A stretch of DNA of 64,000 nt from positions 50,881,658-50,945,657 of the forward strand of contig NC_080583.1 of the NCBI RefSeq assembly GCF_029962835.1, in the 5' to 3' direction. Each line of letters starts with the position of its first letter. Position 1 is the first letter of the stretch. The notes below the pieces were generated by a model. It did not search any database. It worked only from the letters and a program-made list of their open reading frames with translations, and was not told the DNA's origin. The DNA is from Magnolia sinica. Taxonomy: Eukaryota > Streptophyta > Magnoliopsida > Magnoliales > Magnoliaceae. Below are positions 35,334 to 47,300 of this stretch, one piece after another. The position numbers and the translations under genes were made by a program.

Positions 35334-38300
35334 CTACATAACACAACCACTGCTTTCAGTAATTTAAAAAAAAAAAATTTAAAATTAAAAAAAAAAAACT
35401 AGGTTATTGTTTTGGCCCTATCACCAGATCCCTGTTCAGGCTATTTGCAAGAGTAGCATTCAGAATCCCACTCTCATCATGCAGAATGTGGGTGCATGAC
35501 CCAAGTGGTTCATAAGGTCAGGCACCATCATGTACTTTCCATGCTGCAAAATGAGGGTGGTCAATCACCAGGTGGACTGCATTTGTATGTAAACATCCAT
35601 TTCTTCATACAAGTTGGACCAACTAGCCTGATTGTCCACCTGAATAACAACCCAGATCTTGCAGAGAGGTGCTACATAGGCACATGCAGTAAGAGTGGGA
35701 TTCAAAATCCTAAACTTAAAGAGCTTCACTTTTTCTTCTTTTTTTTCGTAGCAGTAATTTTGGGGACGACATCATTATATACCTTCCGTAGGTACCAAAA
35801 GAAATCCACCTTTTCCATTCCCATAAATGCAACCCCAGCTGCAGAGCCAATGACAAGCATAGAACCTCCGGTGCCCGCGCAAAAAGCAATCAGCTGCCAA
35901 AACTCAGAATCTTGTGGGAACGATGTTAGATCATACATTCCCATTGTCGCTGCAACGAGCGGCACATTATCTATAATTGCTGATACAACACCTATTGCAC
36001 TTGCAATCAACTCACTATTTGGGATGTGGGCATCAAGGTAATTCGCCAATTCTCTCAAAACACCAGCAGCCTCAAGGCTGCAAAATGCACGAAATACAAC
36101 TGTCAGCACACAGAAACAAATACTGATCACAATTCCCTTCTTTGGCCCCTGCCAAAATGTGCTAGGTGCAATGACCTTGCAACTTCTAAATAATTATTCT
36201 TGTTTTGTCTATATTACACACAAGAACATGCAAATATAGAATTTCATGAACACAAATCTCGACTTCTACACAACTGAGAAAATATTTCAGATGCCTAGCA
36301 ATTATAGCTTGTAAAACGAGCAAGCTATGAAACCAAGCTAATTTAGTTCTTCCTTGAAATAAGAAATTGCAAATCAATAATCTTTGTAGGTATCCGTAGT
36401 GGGAGTGAATGGGACAGGGGTGGGCTCTACAGTGATGTGTTCGTGAAATCCACTCCAACCATTAGGTTCTTGATAGTAATTTAACAGTAGGTCCAAAAGA
36501 ACAGAAAGATTTGTGATTCACGTGGGCCATACCAAGAGAAACAGTGGAGAAGTGATGCCTACCATTGAAAACCATTAGCTGCCTCGTAACAATACATGCA
36601 TGGGGACCAAATTTTAGACCTGTATGTGATTTATATGGGGCCATATGAAGCCAAATAGTTTGGACAGTGGGGGTTCCCTTCACTGTTTCCGCTTATATGG
36701 TCCAATTAAATTATGAATGTGGGTGATTTTTGAACCTTATTGATAAATTCTTGCCACACACCTTATTTATCAGAGTGGATTTCACATACACATCAAGATG
36801 GGCCCACCTTGTTGGCACTCTGAGGCAAGACAGGCGAGGGGATGTGTATTGCATGCTGAGGTTGGGAAGCGGATTAGGTGAGACCCTGGACTGACCCAAG
36901 ACAGTGCCACCCTTACCGAGGGGCCCAGCTTGATGTATGTATTTTGTATCCACTTTGTCCATCCGTTTTTCCAGATCAATTTAGGGTATTATACCAAAAA
37001 TGAAGAGATGCAATTATCAGGAAGAGCATACCATAGGAAACAGTGGTAATTGAAGGCCTTACCATTAAAAACTTCTTAAGGGTGCATCTTAATGTTTCTA
37101 TAGTGTATATTTTCCATCCAATCAATTGATAAGGTCACATAAGCCTGGATGAAGAGGAAAAACAAATATCAGCTTGATCCAAAACTTTGGTGGCTCATTA
37201 ATGGTCAGTCACCTCTCTTTTCTATGGTATGGTCCACCTGATAATTGGATCTGCTTCATTTTTCGCATAATGCCCTAATATGATCTGGAAAAACGGATGG
37301 ACAGCATATGTGCAGAATACATACATCAAGGTGGGCCCCATGGTAAGGGCCACACCGTCTTGGGTGAGTCCAGGGTCTCACCTAATCTGCTCAGGCTGAG
37401 GCTGACGGTAGTGACTTTACCACTGGTCACTGCTCATGGGCCCCACAATGATGTATGTGTTTGATCCAAGCTGCCCACCTATTTTGCAAGCTCATTTTAT
37501 GACATGTTTTGAAAAATAAGGCAGGTCCAAATCTCAGGTGGACCACACCACAAAAAACAATGGTTATTGAACACCCACCACTAAAAACTTCCTAAGGCCC
37601 ACTGTAATGTTTATTTGCCATCCAACCGGTTGATTAGGTCATATAGACTGGATGAAGGGAAAACACAAATATCAGCTTGATCCAAGGCTTTTGTGGCCTT
37701 GAAGAAATTTTGAATGGTGGACGTTCAATCACCACTGTTTCCCCTAGTGTGGTTCAACTGAGGTTTGGATCTGCCTAATTTTTTAGCTAATGCCATAAAA
37801 TGATCTAGCAAAATGAACAGCATAGATAAAACACAACATTATGGTGGGGCTCACAAAACACTTTCAATACTCACCAGCAGGGAGGTTGCTGCTGGAAGAG
37901 TGGGCATGCATAAAAATGTCAACAGGCAGGCAAGACAGGGAGGGCTGGGGTGCGCCCACCTTGATGAGTATGTGAAACCCACTTCGATCATGAGATGCAT
38001 GACAAGAATTTACCCATATCGCTAAAAAAAAAAAAAAAAATCACCCGCATACATAATTCAAGTGGGCCATATGAGCGGAAATAGTGCAGGAAATGCCCAC
38101 CATTATAACTGTTTCTTTATGTATGGCCCACATAAATCACGTATGGGTGAGAATTTTTGTCCCCATGCATGTATTGCTAGGAGGCAGGTAATGGTTGGAG
38201 TGGACTCCACGTCAATATCACAATGGGCCCAGTAAAAACTTTAACGGTAGGCCTATCCTTCTCACACTGTTTCTCTTGGTATGGCCCACTTGAATTACGA

Positions 38301-41300
38301 ATGTCTGTTCATTTGGATCTACGGTAAAATTACTTTCAAGAACCTAATGGTCGGAGCGGATTTCATGAACATATCACCGTAGAGCCCACCCCGATGAGTC
38401 ACATGCCCCACCCCTCTTTTATAGCTTCAATAACTTTCAAAAATTACAAATTCAACCTTGTCTTATGAAACTTAATGAAAATGACGCTAGTCTAAAGAAA
38501 AATCAACTAAAATCACTCACAAAGTGTCCAAACATAAAGTAATCATAAATTAAATCCTAAAAGATGATAAAGTCTAAAAACGGATGAAGACGAGCCACAA
38601 TCAATGGCCCGATCATGTGATCCACGCGATCCAAAGGCCCGATCATCACGTCCCTTGAATCTAACGGTCCCAAGGTGTTCTGTAACGGTAACGGTGGCTA
38701 TAACGGCCACCACCATTACCTTTACGATACAGGGCATAACGGCTGTTACGGCCCTGTAACGGCCAAGGTATACGTGAAGTGATGTCTCATCAACTCACCG
38801 CGGCGGAGAAGAGTTCGCCTCTGGCGGACTAAAACTCCCGTAGTGCTCCAAAATGTCTAGAATCAAATGATATTGCTCACCTCTGTAATCCAAGTACTAT
38901 CTGAAATCGGCCAGTGCTTCCACTTAACGAAGAATTTCTGAAATCCCCCATGGCGAGTGGAAACCACTTGTGCATCCAGTATGTCTTCAACTTGTTCACT
39001 TCGAGAAGGCAATGAGGGTAAGGGTGGCAAAGGTTGGGATGATTGGTCAGGTAGGGGTCGTGGGTTTGGGACTAGGTCATGGTCTGTGGGAGGTCCTGAG
39101 AATGGATCAGAAGGCGAAGTAGTAGGGCCCTTGTATCATACTAGATCTTCCATATTAAAAGTAGAGCTAATTCCCATGGTAGGTGGAAGGTCTACTACAT
39201 ACGCATTAGGACCCAGTTTCTGTAGTATTTTGTATGGTCCTACACTATGCACTCGTAACTTTTTAATGGCCCCATGTGGGAACCGTTCAAGCCTCATACG
39301 AACCATGATGTAATCTCCTACTTGGAATTCATAAAACCTGTGATGAGAGTTAGCAAATGCTTTGTATTTTTCATTACTTACGTTAATTCGCTTCCTGATC
39401 TCACTATACCACTCATGTATGTGACATGCAAACTCATGTGCTGACTCGGATGAGTTATGGGACACAAACATAGGTATGAGATCTACAGGTTTCCTAGGTT
39501 TGTAGCTATACACAACCTCAAAGGGACTCATGTCTATGGACCTATTAATGGAACTATTATATGTTAACTCGGTTATAGGAAAAACAGTATCCCAAGTTCG
39601 GACGTGATCACCCGCAAGGCATCTAAAGCAAGTTTCCAAGACTCCTATTGACAACCTCAATCTAACCGTTCGTTTGAGGGTGATAGGCAGATGAAAATTT
39701 AAGCCTTGTCCCCATCATATGCCATGGTGTCTTCTAAAAATAGCTCATAAAGCATACATCATGATCAAACACTATGGTCTTAAGTAGACCATATAAATGC
39801 ACTACCTCCCTAAAGAAAATCTTAGCCACATTGGAGGCATTTGAAGTTTTCGAGCACGGAATGAAATAGGCCATTTTGGATAAACGGTCTACAATAACAA
39901 ATATGGAATCAAGTTTCTTGATAGTTTTCGGTAAGCCCAACACGAAATCCATACTGATGTCCTGCTACAGAGCATGGGGTACTAGCAAAGGCATATACAA
40001 TCATGTATTTTGTTTTCTCTGCTTTGTCAATTGACAAGTCCTGCATTGCCCAACGCTCTTGGCTACATCTCGCTTGAGTCTTGGCCAAGCAGTATATCCG
40101 TCACAAGGGCAATGGTCGTGTCCCTCCCCAACTGACCAACTACCCCTCCTGCATGAAGTTCGTAGACTGGGACATCACGGAGGGAGGTACGAGGAATGCA
40201 GAGTCTGTCACTTTTAAATAGGAACTCCTCGATGATGACAAACCCGCGACCGTCGGTCGACTAACCATCTCGTAGTGATGCATACAAATCACCAAAGTAC
40301 TAGCATGTAGGATACTCCTTACTCATCTCTCAGCTGATCACTTCCACTCTCATACTTTGGAGTAGAGAGCCACACGATGACTAAGGGCATCGAAGTTTGT
40401 TCTCGACCCCAACCTTATGTTTAAGAACAAAGAGTATTCCTGAAAAATTGGACCCATTTAGCATGCCTAGAGTTTAGTTTCTTCTAAGAACTGAGGTAAC
40501 GTAAGGTCTCGTGGTCAAAGAACAAGACAAATTCTTGCGGTAATAAATAATGCCGCCAATGGCGCAAGGATTGGACGACCGCATAGAACTCTTTGTCATT
40601 GGTGGAATATTGTTGCTTTGCCTCATTCAACTTCTCACTAAAATAAGCAATGGGGCACCCTTCCCGACTGAGCACGCCACCTATACTTACCCCAGATGTG
40701 TCACATGCGACCTCAAAGATTTTGGAAAAGTCTGGAAGGCACATGACAGGGGCTTCGCTCATCTTGCCCTTAATCTCCTTAAAAGCTTTAGAGGCAGCTT
40801 TAATCCATACAAACTCTCCTTTTTTGATGCAATCCGTGATGGGAGCCATAACGGAGTTAAATCCTCTAATGAACCACCTATAAAAAGTTGCCAAGTCATG
40901 AAAGGTTTGCACCACATGAATATTGCGCGGTTCAAGCCATTCAACTATGGCGCGAGCTTTCTTGGGGTCTACTCTCATGCCTTCAGATGATACGATGAAC
41001 CCTAAGAAGATAATGCTCTTTGACATAAATGTACACTTCTTAAAGTTGGCGTATAGGTTTTCAGTTCTAAAGACCCTGCAAACTTGCCTCAGATGGTGGA
41101 GGTGTTGTTCTTTTGATGAGCTATAGATAAGAATGTCATCAAAATACACCACAAGGAACTTACCCACAAAAGGGTCTCAACACATGGGTCATCACTCTCA
41201 TAAATGTGCTTGGGGTGTTAGTCAAGCCAAATGGCATGACTAGCTACTTTTATAGCTCATCATACGTCTTGAAGGCTGTCTTCCACTCATCTCCTAGGCG

Positions 41301-44300
41301 TACACGTATTTGGTGATACCCGCTCGAGGTCAATCTTTGAAAAGATGATGGCACCCACTATCATGTCTAACATATCATCAAGACACGGTATGAGAAACCG
41401 GTAATTGATCGTGATTTTATTTATGGCTCTACTGTCCACACATGCGTCACGTGCCGTCTTTCTTAGGCGTAAGAACCGCTGACACAACACACGGACTTAA
41501 ACTTTGTTGAATGAAACCCTTCCTAAGGAGCTTATCTATCTGCTTCTTCAACTCTGCATGCTCCGTTGGGTTCATTTGATAATGAGGAATGTTTGGTGGA
41601 GTCGCTCCAGGGGCAAGATAAATGGCATGCTGAATGTCCCTCATGGGTGGAAGCTCATCTGATAACTCCTCTGGAAATATATCGTGAAACTTATCCATAA
41701 TCGACTTCACTTCGAGGGGTCCTACACCAACCTCGAGTGTAACTTCTCTAGTCACTAAGGCGTGCACCATCGAATACACTATAGTCTCTCTCTCAAACTC
41801 CTTGGCGTTGATAACATGGAGAGACTTAGGTTGGGATTTCCTCGGATCCCTTTAATTGTTCGACTTCCCCTTAGCTTTCTTCGCCGCATTGCTTTTTAGT
41901 GGGAGTGAAACTAGAGTGATCTTCTCGCCTTGATGCATGAATGAGCACGCATTTAAGCGGTCGTATATTGTCACATCGCGATCAAATAACCAAGGTCGTC
42001 CCAAAATGATGTCCAACATCCATAGGTAAAACGTTGCACCACAGCAAATCTAAATATGATCCAAAGTTAACGGGCATGAGATATCGCTAGGTAACAGGCA
42101 TGAAAGATACATCCACCCATGACACTCTATAGGGTTGACGATGCGGTTCAGGTTTCAAACCCAAACGGGACAAAGTGTTAGTGGAGACTACATTGGTACA
42201 GTTGCCACTATTGACGATCACCTTGCAATTCTTCTCTCCACATTTTGCATATGTATAAAATATCGTAGTCTAACACCAATCATCATTCTACTTAGCATTG
42301 GTCAAGGCGCACCTGACTACTACAAGTGGCATGGTCTCTTCTTCTTCTACTTTCTCATCACTAGCACTAATGATATTGGGCTGATAGACTTCTTTTTCAA
42401 AATCACCCTATTCATCTCCTTCTTCCTCACTATCGTCAATCACCAAAGCATTGTTCTTATCTTTCCAGGGACACTGATACGCAAAGTGACCAAATCCTTG
42501 ACAATTGAAGCATCGTGTTTACTCACCTCCCCTAGAGCTAGCACTTACTATCTATTTTCCTTTAACATCTCTAGGGTTGGACTGGGAACCAATTTGGGGT
42601 TTGGACTGACTCCCCATGTTAGGCTTAGTCCCTTGAGGACAAGTCTTAACACTTGGATCCCGAGAGTCATAACACCTACCAACTGGTGCTTTGAGATAGT
42701 GTTCAATGTCTTACACTACTTGGTACATGTGCTCCAATATGCCAACGTCACGAGAATAAAGTTCTCGTTGGATCTCGAATCGAAGGCCCATCCTGAATTT
42801 GGACAATGTAATCATCAGGCCCTCCTCAATGTCACATCGCATCATGTATTCCTCAAACCTGGTGATGTAATCTAGCACAGTCATGGATCCTTGGTGCAAG
42901 GTCTGCCACTGGTCCAAAAGCCTTTGGCGATGAGAAAGAGGGAGATACTTTTCTTCAATGACTTCTTTCATCTCAACCCAGTGCGCAACTGGGGGTTCTT
43001 TCTTTTCAATTTTACGCTCCATATTGGTGCAAAAAAGTTTGGCCTGGCCCACCAACTTCATCTTGGCAAATCTCACCCGACGAGCATCAGACATCATACC
43101 ACTCAAAATAGTGGTCCATGTCTGCCACCCGATCGAGGAATGCTTTGAGGTCCAAGCGACAATCAAAACTGGGAGCCTCAACTTTTACACCCTTCATGAC
43201 TTGTGCATTTGGATCATAATGGTCATGACGTTCCTCACGTCGTGGTGGCACTTGTGCTCGACCACATCCAAGGCCTTGGCCACGATCACGCACTCGCTTA
43301 TCAACTTGATCTCCAGCCTGAGATTGAACATCTTCCCCAATGTCGGGGTTTGCCTGTAGGGAGGCCTCAAGTTGATTGACACGCGCATTGGTCGCGGTTA
43401 ATTGAGTGGCGGTGATTCGATTGTGCGCTTCAATGGCCGGCAGACGATTATTAATCGCATTAAGGGCCTCGGCAATCTACTCTAAATTCATCATTGGTTG
43501 TAGACAAAACCACATCCCGAACGAGTGGGGATACATAAGGAAACTTCCAAAGGAAACCCTAGGTCCTAGGACTGTGTTATGACAATGATAGAACCAACCT
43601 AGAGATCAAATTGGACACGCTAGAAACACTAATCTGAAAATTCAGCAAGCCACTACCCTCAAATATTATGTTGAAAATTCAGCAAGGTGGTAATCCGAGG
43701 GTACCAAACCAAAAATTCCGCAAGAGTGTAATCTGAAAATTACAAACTAAAAATTCAGAAATGTGACAACCTGAGATTACTATGCTGGAAATTCAGCAAT
43801 GGTATAAGTGGAAATGCTAGCTGAAAATTCAGCAATAGGATACTCTAAACTGTGAAAAAATATTTCAGCAATATGATCATATATGCAATGTGTGGTCTCC
43901 CCCTTTATGAGGAATTTGTCAGATGAAGAGGTTGCGGAGATGGTGGAGCCTCTTGGTTTTTTTGAAGGACATTATGATGTAGGACCGATGCATGAACTTA
44001 AATATTGTGTGAAATCAATCAACAAAATTAACTTAATTAATTAAAAAAAAAAAAAATCCACAAAACTTTCTATCATCATCACAAATATCAAAATCCCAAG
44101 AGAACACCATGCATGATTCTAGCCTAGGTTAACAGGCATCATCCTACAGGGCCATTAAATGAGGGAAACTAATATCTAATGGATGTAGAGACATCCAAGT
44201 AACATAGGGTAAAGCCTATTTTAAAGGAGAAGGGCTAATACTATCTAGGGTGAAACCAGGGTTTAGGGAAAATTGGGGAAAAACTTGGAATTAGGGTTAA

Positions 44301-47300
44301 TGGGGTAATTGGAGAGAGGGATTAAAGGACTTGGGTATTAGGATGAGGGAATTAGGGTTTTGGATGAAAGGATTGTAAGGATTTAGGCTTAATTGAAGGA
44401 TGTGTATAATTAAGGTTTAGTAATTTGAGGAAATAGGAAAATTAAGGATTTATAGGTTTAGGGTTAAGGTTAGGAAAAGGGAAAGTAGGGTTTTGATGCA
44501 AGGGCAAGGGAAAACCAATAGAACGAAAAAGTGGCCATATAGCCAACCCTATGGATTCACACGTGTGGTCATACGGTCACACGTGTGGGCTAGGTTGTGA
44601 GGGTTTGGTTCGTCGATAAGTGTGGAATGATGAAGGATTGGAAGAATGGGGAAGGTTTGGGATGGAGAAAATCGAAGAACTTGAAGAATACCTCGATGGT
44701 TGATGAAGGGATGATAATGAGAGTGATAGATAGAGACCTCATACCTCCATTGATAAAGATTAGCTTCGCACCAATCTTCCTTCCAAATCACGTAAAGATG
44801 GAAGAAGAAGCAATCCAATGGGACAAGAAAGTGGCCATATAGCCAACCCTATGGATTCACACGTGTGGTCATACGGTCACACGTGTGGGCTAGGTTGTGA
44901 GGGTTTGGTTCGTCGATAAGTGTGGAAGGATGAAGGATTGGAAGAATGGGGAAGGTTTGGGATGGAGAAAATTGAACAACTTGAAGAATACCTCAATGGT
45001 TGATGAGGGGATGATAATGAGAGTGATAGATGGAGACCTCACACCTCTATTAATAAAGATTAACTTCGCACCAATCTTCCTTCCAAATCACATGAAGATG
45101 GAAGAAGAAGAAAAGAGCTTTTCACTTCTTCTTTTTTCTCAAAAAACCTAATGAAGAGAGGACACCCCCCACCCCCATTTTATAGCTTTAATAACTTTCA
45201 AAAATTACAAATTCAACCCTATCTTATAAAATTTGATGAAAATGACCATAGTCTAAAGAAAAATCAACTAAAATCAGTTATAAGGTGTCCAAACATAAAG
45301 TAATCATAAACTAAATCCTAAAAGATGATAAAGTCTAAAAACTAATGAAGACGATCCACGATCAATGACCCGAACATGTGATCCATGCGATCCAACGGCC
45401 CGATCGTCGCGTCCCTCGAATCCAACAGTCCAAATCACTTCCTAAAGCAATCCATGTGCATATTCCTAGTGTGGGGTCTTCCGGATGCCCGCGCATGCAC
45501 ATGGGGTCTTCACATGATCAAGGGTACTCGCCTAACCACAGGGAAATCAATGCGACCCACCTCCTCTAATACATACACACATACACAAAGGTGTACATGA
45601 AGTGATGTCCTCATCAATAATGAATGCCAATTGGAGGAAACCCCTGGACTCCGGGCGATGATATATCGGAAACTTTGGATGTCACCCCGCTCCAAATTAC
45701 GGAGAGAGAAAGGGCACCCCAATCGAGACGTGTTGCTACTTGCACCTCTAGGGCCTCCTGGTAAGACGATGGTTACCAGATCTCTATTAGATGAAGATAT
45801 CAATTGGACAAAGGACATAATAGAAAGGATTGGGCCAAATGTTGAACATCTTTCATCGCAAGGGACTAGGATGTTGAAGCTTATCTTCGATTAGTGGAGC
45901 AATGGGGAAGTTAATGCCAAGATAGATTTTAAGCGGTCATTGAAGAATACACCCAAAGGTCGGAGAGAGCTTCTTCGATTGGAAAGCACAATTAACTATG
46001 AAGTGGGTAACAAAGTCAAAGGGCCTCACCGTGGCAAAGGGCAAGGTCATTTTCCCGATGAAAATCTTAAGCTAGAATTTTAGGGTGTAAATCTAAAAGA
46101 TTTCAAACCATAATGCTCAAGAAACCAAGCTTTCGGCTTTCAACAGGGGAATTATGGATACGATTTAGGGGTTCGAGATAAGGATCGGGTGCATGCAGAT
46201 GTAAAAGGATCCTGTGGGGGCATTTTGATTGCCGAAATTCAGCTATTTGGAGGAAAGAATAATCTTGGCGCGGTCGTTTTCGATTTTGGTGGTTTTTCTA
46301 AATGTGTCTTCGGATTTAAGTCGACTCTCTATGTTGTTTGCAAGCCCATGTAGGGCCGGCCAGAGGACCCCTCTCAGGAGTTGTTACAACTTATATGACA
46401 CAAGTGGCCATACCCATGGTGCATTGGCGTGGACTTTAACATCATCCGTTTCATATTTGAGTAATCAAATGGCTCCCGAGCTAAGCATGTCAAATTTCTC
46501 TTTATATCCGTACGAATGAGATATTGGATTTCCAATGAGCAAAGCTAAGTACACATGGACTAATGGGCGATGAGGCAATAATTTCAAGGTTGGATAGATT
46601 CTTGGCATCGCCAAAATGAGTGGAGAGGTTCCCTCTTGCGAAGTTAAGAGGGCTCCTAAGGCCAATTTCATACCACATGCCCATCTTACTTGAGGTGAAC
46701 AACGACATTTGGGGGCCAAAGCCATTTAGATTTGAGCTTCGGTGGGTGGAATCGAAGGCTTCTACCACTTGTGGGTAAAGTGGTGGAAATCTTTCGGGTC
46801 GAAGGTTCTCTGGGTTTAGTATCCATCACCAATGTTTTCAATATCGACGATATTGGCTGATATATCCCACAATATATCTTGTATCTCATGTGTGCGATAC
46901 AAAATGCACAGGTAGTGCTGATATATCCCACATGTTTGATATGGTGAGCATTTTCAATTTCTGATCTTTTTTTTTTTTTTTTTGCTGAAATTATGTTAAA
47001 TCAGTGTCGAATGTTTACAAATCCATTAGTTCTTCAAGTTTTGCATGAAAAATCATGAAGTTGGAGTTTTGATTTTGATATCCATTGGTTCTTCATGTTC
47101 TCTATGTTTGTTTTTTTTCAAAATTTTCCTTCAACCAGCTGTCAATTGAGACTAATTTTGAAGTATTTAGGAGCATTTGATGAATGATCATCACAAACAC
47201 TCTAATTTCGAACTTTGAGTGTAGGTGGTACAATTTGGGAAATTTTGGGGAAATTGGGAAATTTTCAAAATCAAGCATGTATGAGGGCTGATCAATTGAT

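Larger units (their letters stand above)
43494..45616 (-). mobile_element. 5' LTR and leader of the chromodomain gypsy element
   Basis: The right edge is ...GTCCTCATCA at 45616 (TGATGAGG on the - strand), paired with 38792. U3 matches the 38.4-38.8 kb LTR fragment. A TATA box (TATAAAAT on the - strand) is at 45177-45184. The transcribed part contains a 300-bp duplication. The border between LTR and leader was not found. Confidence 0.65.

Noticed and set aside
34731-36041. Open frames on the + strand, including one of 181 residues at 35496-36041
   Set aside because: They overlap the NHD1 exons and 3' region on the other strand. The - strand frame has splice-consistent, conserved membrane-protein sequence, so the + frames are shadows.
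40550-43359. Long open frames on the + strand (for example 42135-42875, 246 residues)
   Set aside because: They lie opposite the gypsy gag-pol remnant, whose RT, RNase H, zinc-knuckle and gag motifs are clear on the - strand.
43630-43880. CRISPR-like short repeats with spacers
   Set aside because: The repeats vary in sequence and spacing, are only about 13 bp, and sit in the leader of a gypsy element.
45631-45894. Possible small gene (87-residue frame)
   Set aside because: No recognisable domain, followed by stops in all continuations, and placed between two transposon remnants.
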